Shown: positions 11,551 through 21,401 of the stretch, one piece after another
Layout of the letters: each line of letters starts with the position of its first letter
Position numbering within the stretch: the first letter of the stretch is position 1
Assembly: GCA_007449985.2 (NCBI GenBank)
Contig: VIIQ02000169.1
Location: 62,001-126,000, forward strand
Source of the DNA: Desmodesmus armatus
Lineage: Eukaryota; Chlorophyta; Chlorophyceae; Sphaeropleales; Scenedesmaceae
Direction: 5' to 3'
Length of the DNA: 64,000 nt
Program-made: the position numbers and the translations under genes
Notes under the pieces: model-generated
Told to the model about the DNA's origin: nothing
The model's input: only the letters and a program-made list of their open reading frames with translations
The model's database searches: none

Positions 11551-13195
11551 GGCTGTTGGGACTCTGTCCTTAACTACTGTACTGTTTCTTGCACTATGTT
11601 GCTGTAAGTTGTTCTTGTTGCAGTTGATGCCCAGCGGCGTTTGTGTGCCAATGAGCCGTGGTGGATTGTTTTCATCCTGGCTGGGAGACAGCAGCATGGG
11701 GCAGCACTGCAGTGCTGCTGGGAGGTGAAATTGTGCGAAGTGAAAATGTGTGGAATCGTGCACACCGAGGAGGTGTGTGGGGTCAACTCCCATGCTTTTT
11801 GGTCCGGGCACTGGGCATCTGCTGGGGATAGAGGTGTTAGGCGCATCTCACTGGTCAGGTTTTGCCTCGGGCCCCGACAGTTGGGACCGCCTGATTGCGC
11901 TGTGCGTGGCCAGTTGGTGGGAGCCCGCCCCCTGGTAGAACCAAACAAAGTGTGTGGGAAGGGTTCTAGGTAGGGTGTTGTGCTGCCACTAGCAGTGCTG
12001 GTGCCTGTTAGGAGGTGACCCTTCATGGCAGGCGAGATGCTGACCGCATGTTGCAGCAGTGACACTCAAGGGTGTTGCGTGCTAAATTCAGCCTCCGTGG
12101 CGGCTACGACTCAAAGCTGGAATTGCTTTGTGGTGGTTGAAGCCTGGTTGTAGTGACCCCAGGGCAAGAAGTTGTGTAGTGGATGCGCAACTTCTGGTGG
12201 ACGTTGTGTTACCTTTTTGGATGGCCATTCACAGTTGAGCTTTGCTGCTCACATGAGGGTGTGAATTGACCACATGTGTGAGGGAGGGGAAGTGGGAATG
12301 TGACTGCACCATGCATGGGTTGGTGGTGAGGTGCGTGTGTGTGGGTGGGGTCCCCCCCCCCCCCCCCGTGTTTCAAACTTTGAACAATGCGGCATTGTTG
12401 TTCCGGCCTTTTGAGCGAGGGATATCCCCTGGTTGGTCCTCAGAGACCCTGTGCAGACGCCAGGGTGCTTGATGAAGCAGTTGGTCAATGCACTGATAGC
12501 CCCAGGGTTGGGGTGCTGGGGTTTTGGGGCCCAGAAATCATCATGTCGCCACTGCACGCATGCGGGTGCACCTGCAAGTAGTTTTGATGGTGGTGTTGAT
12601 GGTCCTGGCAGTGGCTGCCAGAATTTCATTTGTCGAGTTGGTTGTCGGTATTTCAGTTGAGTTTGTTGATGGTTATCGTGGCAAGTGGCAGTGTATGTGC
12701 AGTCCGCGTGTGCCGTTTTATATGGCGTCAAACAAGTTGTGCGGCCACGATGAGCGCGCCTGGGCCGTTGAGTTGGCCAGTAGCTGTGGTTGCCTGTATG
12801 TGGCTGAAAGCCTGTAAGCTTGAGGTATAGGCACCAGCGATGCTGCTGCCCATGCTTTCTTGTGGAGGAAAACTGTAGGCAAGCCCAAGTCCCTGGACAT
12901 CAGATTGCAGAGTCATCATGCGCGGGTGTAGTGCTACATTGCCGCACATGGTGCTGGGGTGCTCCTGTGTGTCAGTTGTGTTCAAGTGTCACTCCTGTCA
13001 CACATCTGCAGATCCGCTTGCCCTTAGCCCGCTGCTCTCCCCTGCAGCACTGTTGAGAGTGTTTGGGTTTCTTGCGTTGCTGGCGAGAGTAGGTGCTTTG
13101 GCTTGATTGAGGTTTGTTACCGTCACATCCTGTTGTGCCGCCCTGTGTCCGGTTGGTTGGCAGGATGGTTGAGGATACAGTTGAAGTTGGCAGAG

Positions 13196-13200
13196 TGTAA
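13196..13200 (+). terminator. Candidate TGTAA poly(A) signal
   Basis: TGTAA near the end of the G/T-rich plus-strand flank, just before the minus-strand exonuclease paralogue begins. It may be the distal 3' end of the 7029-10220 transcript. Confidence 0.3.
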
Positions 13201-14708
13201 AGTTGGCATTACTGCAAGGAGAGCAGGTTGAAGGGCCTTTGGGTGCGGTGGCTTGCCTGTGTGTTGAGCAGCTCGTAACGCCATGCCATGGTGGCCAAAT
13301 CCTGTGCTACTAGTAGCAACCCGGTTTTGATAGCCAGTGTAGGGTGTGTCAGGGGCTTCGGCCCGCTACCTTGAGCAACCCTGCAACAGGATAGGATCCT
13401 CGTTGATGTGCCTAAATTTCAGTAGAAGGAATATCCAATAGCATTACTACAAACAAGAAGTCAGTGGACATCAACTGATGAGCCGCCTGGACATGTTGTA
13501 CAGTGCAAGCCTGAACAACGAATGCTGAAACTTCTGATGCTTTTCATCATCTTCTTAGCTATCCTGCAGCGTCTGCTGTAACAACTCAAAATAAAAAGAA
13601 ATAAGAAAGCCCACAAATCCTTCAGGTGCTGCCTGCAGGATGTAGCTAGCACGCCGCTGTACAGCCAGCACAACATCCAGCCAGCCAGCATCCACACTGG
13701 TGACTACTCAATCTCAAGAGACCTGAGGCGGGCGGTGAGCCCATCCTGGCCATCGAGTAACCAATGCCAGTTAGGCGATAACTGGCCCAGGGAGGTTGGG
13801 TTGAACACAGCCTCCCTGGCAGTATAGACAGCCACTGCCGCTTCCCTGCCAGCCAGCGCCATTGTAGTTGGGATGTGCTTTAGCCAGCTGTACGGGTACC
13901 CGACGGAAGAACGTGGGAAGCGGCCTTGGCTATGGTCTGCTGGGTTCAGGCAGTAAGGCTGGCACACCCATGGGGCGTAGAGCTGCCACTTCATGGCATT
14001 GTATACAGCGGACGCTTCATGATGGGGTAGCTTTCAGGTGAACTCCTCCCGGATGTCCTGAACCAAGAAAAGCAGCAGCTGTGCCAGCCGTGCTGTGCTG
14101 ATGGCTGACACCAGGGCCTGGTCACGGGGCTCAGAACTGCTTTTGTGCGGGGGCTGCGGCAGGAGCAGAGCATCCAGGGCAACTGCGCAGGACAGCATCC
14201 ATGGTGCACAAAGCGGCACAAGAGTAAGTATCCAATTTGCAAATCACTCAGTGAGTGTCGAAAAAACCTGGCGACAGCACATGTGGGAGGTCGCTCAGGC
14301 TGCCAGCCCATCAGGGTAACACCTGGCTTCAAGACTGTTCAGTAAACTCGTACCGTACAAGTAAGCACTGCAACATCCGGAACAGCAGTCAGGCCACACG
14401 TTGTCACGCAGGCCATCTGGCACAGTTGGCAATTTGTTTGTCGCCAACAGACCATCAAACACAGGGTCATCCATCAGTCAAGAGTCTGCAGAAGTTGGCA
14501 TAGAGCCCCGCACACGCACCTAGTGAGTCCCCACGGTGCTTGTCGAAGCCCTGGAAGCGGTTCAATCCGTCAAGGCCGCGGCGCAACTTCTGCTGCAGAA
14601 CCTTACCATTCAAGCCACCACGCTGTGAAGGGGGCAGAGACTGCAGAACCTGTGCCATGGTGAATGTGTCAAAGAACATCCATTCCTGCGGCCAGGAGGA
14701 GTGTTGGT

Positions 14709-14745
<37 letters not shown>

Positions 14746-14818
14746 TAGTATGCTGGGGTCAGTTTGTAATACTGGCTGCAGAGCTGCCCTCCTGCGCCGC
14801 CCTCTGCCCCTGCTAATG

Positions 14819-14820
<2 letters not shown>

Positions 14821-14875
<55 letters not shown>
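14821..14875. repeat. Pure (GCT)n tract, about 18 units
   Basis: An uninterrupted GCT/AGC trinucleotide run within exon 3 of the left exonuclease paralogue. On the minus strand it reads as polyserine in frame. A shorter run lies at about 14722-14741. The right paralogue has no comparable run at this site. Confidence 0.95.
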
Positions 14876-14881
<6 letters not shown>

Positions 14882-15570
14882 ACAGTGAGAACAGTAGTAA
14901 TCCGAGCGCCGCCACTGCCGCTGCCGCCCATAACACTTGTGCTGCTGCCAGCAGTGCTACTAAGCCCTTCTTGCGCTGCTGTTGCTGCTGCAGCACGCTG
15001 CAGGCACTGCTCAACATGTTTGAACAGCAGTTCAAACCCCTGGTGGCCCGCAATGACTGGGGTCTGTCCTGGTGGTGTGTTGGTGTGGACAAAGTCCACC
15101 AACTGGTCGAATGCTGCCAGCACATGCACACCCTCTGACAGCACCTCCTGCTTGGGCAGCCCTGCAGCACACAATGCAGTTCGAGGGGCATGACAAGATG
15201 CTCAAGCGAGAGCTTTTAACTACCACATGATGCTGCATCATTGGCAATGCTATCGCCATGAGACCCCATGACATCCTGGGCTTTGTTCAAACATGCTCAC
15301 AGCATTGCAGATCTTGAGGCAACAGGAAAAGTGGCCTTGATCTTCATTACGGTTACGGTAACAGATATATTAAGCAACTCCATGCTCGGATTGCACTGCT
15401 CGCTTCATGCTGGCTGCATTTCAAGAGCACATTGGGCATTGCGCAGCAGCAGCACATACCTCGCAAGCGGGAGGGTGTGAACCTATAGCGTGGGTCATGC
15501 AGCTGGGGGTTGATCAAGGTGTTGAACAGTTCTCCAGAGGCCAGGTCATATGCTGCCATGGACACATATT

Positions 15571-16651
15571 GCATCGACCTCCCCTGGAGGGAGATGGGGA
15601 TGCGGCGGTCCTTCACCCCCAGGAGAAGCAGTAAGTCACAATACGGGTGAAAAATCGGCGTTGCCAGACAAGGCTGCGCAGTTTCCGCATCACAACATGG
15701 ATAAAAACGTTGTGAAACCTTGCTGAAAGACTGCCGATGCCAATCTGCGCGGACCTGATATGGTTAGAGACAGCTCGACATCCGTTCCAAAATCCCGCAT
15801 GACAAAAGTTTTAAAGTTTGCCGCAGATCATTTTCCATTGACCAAAACGTGCACCAAAGGCCGCCCTGCGAAAGCCTCTGGCCTGGCAGTACAAACTCCA
15901 GGATGCGATCCTGACTACCCATGAGCTGCTGCAAATGTCCTATCGTTGCCCCAGTAAAGTTTAAAAAAGTCCAGCACTGTCGTACGGCATGCTGGCTGGG
16001 GGATGACGTGATGATGTACATTGACCATGGATGTCCTGGCATGAAGTAGGCTACAGAGAAGTGAACGTTCTAGACATGAGGCGCAACTACTAGAACGTCT
16101 GTCAGCAGGGGGCAAGTGTCACACACACTGTCAAGTGTCACATACGGATCTAGATCAGATCTGCTGATCGTCTCAGACCGTTTGGCGTTGGCAAAGTGCA
16201 GCAGTGTAGTATTCAATTGCATGGCATCGTTTGAGCTTGTGGAACTTGCAAATGAAACGGCAGCAGCCATGCTCCTGAGGCTTCGTGATCACCTTGTGGC
16301 AACGCCAACAGGGGTGTCCCGCACGCACGCTGCTGCACGCAAGATACGTGGCGTTAATAATCAACGTTACGGTATACACAGTCCGTGCAGGAGCGGTAAA
16401 GCTCCAACCTGAACGAACTGTGGTGCTACGGCTGTGGTGCAACTGCTGGGGTACATCCCCACATATATGTGCTGTTGCTGTCTGCAGTTTGTGCCTCCCT
16501 GTCAGCAAATGGTGCCAAACAATATCAACTTTTCCTGCCACAAAATTGATATTGAAACAAACAACCAACACCTGCAAACACTACACAGCACCAGCCTGGG
16601 TTATAAGGAGGTCGAAGCAGTACTGTCGCCTCTGGCGCCAGCCGTTCTATT
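15571..16651. mobile_element. About 1.08-kb insertion in exonuclease paralogue, TATT flanks
   Basis: In the right paralogue the codons for GTE and YVSMAAYDL are adjacent. Here they are separated by about 1.08 kb, with TATT at both edges (15567-15570 and 16648-16651), consistent with a 4-bp target-site duplication. There is no GT donor or AG acceptor at the edges, so it is not simply a new intron. No long ORF, transposase motif or clear terminal inverted repeat was found; a TCGACCTCC word near the left edge recurs inverted about 35 bp inside the right edge. Element class unknown, possibly a non-autonomous DNA element. Confidence 0.6.
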
Positions 16652-16898
16652 CAGTGCCAGGTATGCTCTTGCAATGCCTTTGTGAGCATGCAGTAGCGCC
16701 AAAGCCGAAAAGGCGCCAGCGGCTCTCTGCAGTGAACCAAATCGCTTTATCTTGCTCAAACTGCAGCTGTTGCTGCAGCTGCTGTTGCCGTGGTGTTGCA
16801 CGTGCCATAACTGTGCCACTAGGGACGTGCCTGCAAGCAACTGCTGGGCGTTGACATGTGCCACTTGCATACGCCCTGGTTGTCACGTTGCAAAGCAT

Positions 16899-18911
16899 GG
16901 TACCAGATGTGATTTGCCGGATGCAAGGAAGGCTTCTTTGCATCTGCGAACGAGATACTGGGTTGCACGGGCAGTGTTCAACGCACTTCACCCGACACCG
17001 CAACGCAATTTCACCGGACATCGTGCCGAACGGCAGTCACGCCAGTTTGATACACAGCGCACTTGTGCATGGTGAAAATCAGTCTGAGAACTGTGGAATT
17101 GAACGTTGAGAAGATTAACGCCGGAGGCGGCTGCTGCTGTCCATGTTCATGGCAGGAGGTAAGAAGTCATAGCTCACATAGGATTTGTCATATCAAGTCT
17201 GTCACGTGATCTGAGCTCTACTGTGGCTTTAGGGCTTGGCACAGTGGTTATGTGCTGTGATGGACGATGCTTATGTGTGACAGGCATGCTGAGTAGATGG
17301 ACATGGCTGATGCCTGTTTGCCTGTTGAGGTGCAGGTTTCTGTGGTTGGGTTTGGTGCTCGCGGTGCCTCTTGGGTGCGTGGCTCCCCTGTGGCCCCGCT
17401 TGCGTTGTTCGTGTGCAAGGTGTGCTTCGAACGTGTAACGTTGTCCAGTATGCTGAGCATCCGATACAGGCTGTATGAGGCAGTGGAACACTGGGATCCA
17501 GGAATGGCTGAGCCAGCTGCCTGTTCCGCTTGAAACAGCTGTGACAGGTGTCAGGGGCCAGATCAATATCTGCTGCTAGCGCTCATGTCTCTTTAGCGCC
17601 CAACACGTGCGACAAGTCCTGCCTGCATTGTGCCACGCACGTCTGCCACACCCCACGGGGGCATCCCGCAATTGTGCACTTGAAGCATGAGCAACCATGG
17701 GCACCAACCAAACGCATTCAATGCCAGAGGGCCCCTGCATGCAGCACATGTGCGCCACACAGTGTGTGTGATACTGACGACAGCGGAACCGACCATCATC
17801 TATGACCACACACAGCTATGGCTGTGCAGACGTGCAGTGTCTGCCAGACACTGCACGATGCAGGCACTGCTCGGCACTGCACAGGACAGGATGCCCAGGC
17901 CTGCAGCTGCAAGGTCTGAGTGGACTGACAGGTGCAGCCTGGCAACAAGCCCCCCCAGCTGAAGCCACAAATTCCTGTCCGTCCTGGCCTGCAAGTCACT
18001 GATGCAACCAGCTCAGGCCATGGCCGCCCCTGCAACTGCACCAACCGTTGATGGATGCTGGTTGTGTTGTTTAGTCAACTTAGGCGGCCGTCACTGCCCA
18101 AAAGCTGTGAGCACTGCGCGCACCATGCCATGCTGAGCTATGACACCAGTGCCGATCAGCAGCCCAGAGCAGTGCAAGCGCCAGTAACTGCTGGCACACA
18201 CAACCGTATGGGCTGCCGCAGTCCAGACCAGAGTGACTCACCCTCAGTGCACAAGGGTTACCTCAAAAGCCCATTCTTGCACCCTCAATGACACACTGCC
18301 TAGCATTGCCACTGGCGCGTCCCTGTTCCTGACAGCCGTGTTGACACGGTTCAGGACGCACAGCTCAGCGTGTACGTGTAGTCCCGTGTCGATACAACGT
18401 TTCACACGTATCGGTGCGACACGTGCCGGAGACGTCACCAAACACGCCAAGTTCCGATACGTGTAGCTGCCGTGTTCCACACGTCTAGTCTGTACACGTG
18501 TAAGTTTCACCTTATTACACGTGCCTGGAGGTCGCTTGGGTGCATGTGCCTACTCGTGTAACGTTACGTGTTGTTGGCGTGTCTAAGCCGTATCCTGGGG
18601 AGGCTGCTGCTGTGAATCATATGGCATAATGAAGGCTTGCATTTACCAATCAATAGGTACCATACTCATCACATCTTGTAAACGAGCCAGCCAGCAAGCC
18701 TGTAACAGCACCCTGCACTGCCCAGCCTGTAACACCCAGCCAGCCTGTAACACACCCTGCACTGCAGGGCTGCAGCACACCACCACATGTGCTACTAGCA
18801 GCAGCAACTACTCCCTTGCAAATCCTGGCAGGGCACAAGGGGGCAAAGCTGCAGGTGTACATCTGTACTGCCCACGACACCTTGCCCTGGAACAACCAGT
18901 GCACTGCCTAG
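16899..18911. other. Region without a supported gene
   Basis: I see no gene model. It contains a short direct repeat array with CCAGCCTGTAACA-like units at about 18690-18765 (several TGTAA words) and the ACACGT-rich block described separately. Short open frames near 17223-17535 lack splice support or recognisable motifs. Confidence 0.45.
18340..18590. repeat. ACACGT/CGTGT-rich block (left)
   Basis: Within about 250 bp the words CGTGT, ACACG and CACGTG recur every 10-25 bp in both orientations (for example CGACACGTGCC, TACACGTGTAA, TTACACGTGCC, AACGTTACGTG). Spacing is irregular, so this is a word-dense block rather than a simple satellite. A similar block lies at 20930-21240. CACGTG is the core of the plant G-box. 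Confidence 0.7.
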
Positions 18912-18953
18912 TTGTCTGGGCCGTTCTTGCTGGCAACGTACTGCACCTCCTTC

Positions 18954-20078
18954 TCAGGCACAGTGGCAACTATGTCTGCTATCTCGCGGTGCTGTGCTGC
19001 GCCTCTGCAGGGTCAGCGGCTTGTGGGTCTCCAACATGAACTTGCTGTCCCGCACTGCATCCTGCAGTACAGCCAGCATCTCCTGTGTCTCCTTGGCCGC
19101 CTTGGCCCAGCCGTTCTGGCCAAACTTGATCTTCCTGTTGTTCATCAGCGCCATCCGCATCTGCAGCAGCAGCAGCAGCAGCAGCACCAGCACAATTGGA
19201 TGCAGAACATCACACCTCCCAATAAAGTGGGTGCCAGGCTGCAGGAGTGAGCTGCGTTGTAACTGCTGTCCACCTACGTGAAGTGTAGGGTGGTGTTTGG
19301 TAGGAAGAGTTGGTTGTGCCACAAGGCCGGCTCTGCAAACATCAATGAGGGCCTTGCCTGACAAATGTGAGCAGCAGCAGTGTAGCTGTAGAAGCCCTAA
19401 ACCCTAAGCTGTAGCAGTGCTATAGGAGCTGGCACTGTCCCACAAGCTGTAGCAGTGCACTGTTTATGTTGACTTGGCACCGCTACAGCAGACACATGGG
19501 GGCAGCAGACGCGCACTGAGTTCACTGAGACTCACCACCATATCTGTGAAGGCGAGCTCGCCCTCGTACACCACCGTGCGTGCCTTGGCCTCTGGTGTGA
19601 CAGTGAACGTGATGGGCTTGCCAGTAGTGGCCGCGCCAACCCCCGCGCCCAGCGCCGCCCTTCCTCCAGTTCCACCATCTTCAGCAGGTCACCAAACTCC
19701 TTGACCTCCATGTACTGCAGCGGCAAAATACAACAGCATGTGATGCACCACCGCAGCCACATGCTGCCTGGAATGGGGCCGACCTGCAAGCAACACCTGT
19801 CCTGCACACCGCGGTTGACAGACGGAAGTAGCAGTGGGCAAAGGGACCCTCCTTCATCCGGCAGTCATGCAGTGCTTGCTGGTAGCAAATGCGGGAAGGC
19901 ACTGTGGCACATGGGCTGTTGATGTCATGCTGCAGCTGTACGTGGGCCCCTGCCCCATACCTGCAGCACACCCCCCAATACTGTGCTGCATAACAGCTAC
20001 AGACTGATGTGCGTACCTGCATGATGGCGTGCTTCAAATGATCTGTGGACCGGTCATTCCTCAGGACCTCATAGTGAC
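18954..20078 (-). CDS. Unrecognised gene, partial model with a frame break
   Basis: I do not recognise this gene. Minus-strand exons with good splice sites: 20078-20017 (HYEVLRNDRSTDHLKHAIMQ), 19714-19536 (YMEVKEFGDLLKM, then PITFTVTPEAKARTVVYEGE and LAFTDMV) and 19160-18954 (KIKFGQNGWAKAAKETQEML, then VRDSKFMLETHKPLTL). Joins between exons are in phase. Two frame problems remain. In the middle exon the coding-like frame changes around 19655, in a GGAAGGGCGG stretch. Near the end the frame reaching TGA at 18954 looks random, while a neighbouring frame reads EIADIVATVPEKEVQYVASK to a stop near 18912. Either two single-base indels or decay. Upstream exons and the start codon were not found. The lysine- and glutamate-rich helical look suggests a soluble protein. 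Confidence 0.45.
19395..19407. repeat. Interstitial telomere-like dimer CCCTAAACCCTAA
   Basis: Two units of the plant-type telomere repeat, in an intron-like stretch. Too short to imply a former chromosome end. Confidence 0.5.
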
Positions 20079-20378
20079 CTGCAGCAGCAGTACAGTGCGA
20101 GATGTTAAATCCGATTTGGCACAGGCTGTGGCACGCTGCACAGTTTTCAGGTAGCTTGGCTGGGATTGCTGACAGAACAGGATGGCAATCAGTACTGTGG
20201 GTTTGTTGTGCGTCCATAGGGTGCAACCCTTACACGTCGGTGCCAGCTTGGCACAGGACCAGGCTGTGCTGTGTGATGTGAAGGCAGCGGCTGCAGACCA
20301 TAGGCTTACCTGTGCGAGTGGCGTGCTTGGAAGGCTGTGTTGACTAGCTGTTAATGCCACAGGACCTCATGCTGGGGC

Positions 20379-20929
20379 CCTGCAACCATGCCCAGCAGCA
20401 ACCAAGGGGGTCAACCCCCTTCCATCATCTGCTGTTGCAAGGATACTGCTGCTGGCTCGGCCAGGACATGACTACATAAAGCTGAAATTCTCCGTGTACT
20501 GCTTATGCACCTGATCGCACTCTGCGGCCACAGGCACATACAGAACAGCAGCACTGCAGTAAAGCAGTGCTATTTGACAGGAACCACCCTATGCTGTGAG
20601 TCCGCACAGCTTGCTGAGAGTGCTCACTCCTTGAAAGTGAAGCTTCCTACACCATTGACGGGCAAGGCAGCCATCAGCACACCCCGTTCAGGCAGTGTTG
20701 ACAGGCACTGCTGTTTCAACAACCTTCTGGTCAAAGGCGCTTGTTCCGCTGCATCACGCCACAAACGCGGTCTGAAACATACGTTCGTCATATAAGTTGT
20801 GTTTCGGTCAGCTTGCACGGGCTACACGCGCACATACCGCCCACACTGACTTCCATCGAAAGGTTGTTAACCTGAAGATGAGCGATGGGGCCTGCACGTT
20901 GCGGAAAACGGCAGCACGACATTTTGATG
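20379..20929. other. Intergenic sequence, no gene seen
   Basis: No exon with conserved motifs on either strand. It separates the unrecognised minus-strand gene from the right ACACGT-rich block. Confidence 0.4.
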
Positions 20930-21240
20930 GGCTAGATGCAGCCTGCACTGTACACGTATAGCACAACAGGGCGGAAACGTGTCAGGCAAACACGCTTCAA
21001 TACGCACGCTGGGCGTATCTTGCCCTTGCCGTGTAGGGACGTACCGGGGAACGTAAGCAACCGTGTCGCCAGGACACGTGTGGCACACGCAGTTTATACG
21101 TGTCGCTGAGGTGTCACGTGTGCTCCGGGTCCGTGTCGCGAGACGTGTGCAGGGCCGTGTCAGCACGCAACACGGCCAGTGACGTGTAAACATGCAAGTT
21201 AGACGTGTTGCCAGATTTAGGGACGCGGCACGGTCTAGAA
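20930..21240. repeat. ACACGT/CGTGTC-rich block (right)
   Basis: About 300 bp with very frequent CGTGTC, ACACGTG and CACACG words on both strands (for example GGACACGTGTGG, GTGTCACGTGTGC, GTGTCGCGAGACGTGTGC, AGTGACGTGTAAAC). Same character as the block at 18340-18590; together they bracket the gene at 18954-20078. Confidence 0.7.
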
Positions 21241-21401
21241 TTCACTGGCATTGAACGGTTTTGGCAGCATGCGAGCAACTTGCTTGTCTGAGCCACTGCC
21301 ACAACACCCGGTGGTTGAGCCAGTTGAACCCTGCGGCTCTGCACGATGCCACCCTGCGCAAGCAGCACCAGTGCTACATCCATGCTGGCAGCTACTCAGC
21401 C

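Larger units (their letters stand above)
10221..13460 (+). other. Long G/T-rich flank, probable extended 3' UTR
   Basis: No convincing exon in either direction. The plus strand is strongly G/T-rich, as the introns and 3' UTRs of plus-strand genes here are, so it probably belongs to the transcript ending at 10220. The first TGTAA well beyond the stop that I noted is at 13196-13200, which would imply a 3' UTR near 3 kb; an unseen small gene is possible. It contains the 26-bp minisatellite, a diverged dispersed repeat pair and a C run at about 12352-12367. Confidence 0.4.
13704..16898 (-). pseudogene. DEDDh exonuclease-like paralogue, left copy, disrupted
   Basis: A paralogue of the gene at 21402-23318, with the same exon order. 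N-terminal exon 16898-16652 (conserved MLC start, ARATPRQQ, FEQDKA-WF, SRWRLFGFGATACSQ). Exon 2 about 15571-15460 (YVSMAAYDLASGELF, LINPQLHDP). Exon 3 15161-14520 (LPKQEVLSEGVHVLAAFDQ, GHQGFELLFKHVEQ, MFFDTFTMAQ). Exon 4 from 14182 (ALDALLLPQ, STARLAQLLLFLVQDI). Two lesions: a 1.08-kb insertion joins the first two exons where the intact copy is contiguous and brings a TAG at the junction, and an in-frame TGA (14034-14036) interrupts exon 4 before the conserved PWVCQPYCLNPADH block, which continues in the same frame to 13704. Exon 3 carries an 18-unit AGC poly-Ser tract absent from the other copy. Probably a pseudogene unless the insertion is spliced out. Confidence 0.7.

Noticed and set aside
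15000..15060. tRNA-like TTCAAACCC box
   Set aside because: Part of the conserved exonuclease exon (GFELLF); no cloverleaf could be drawn.
14714..15193. Plus-strand poly-leucine ORF
   Set aside because: Shadow of the (GCT)n tract inside the minus-strand exonuclease-like exon.
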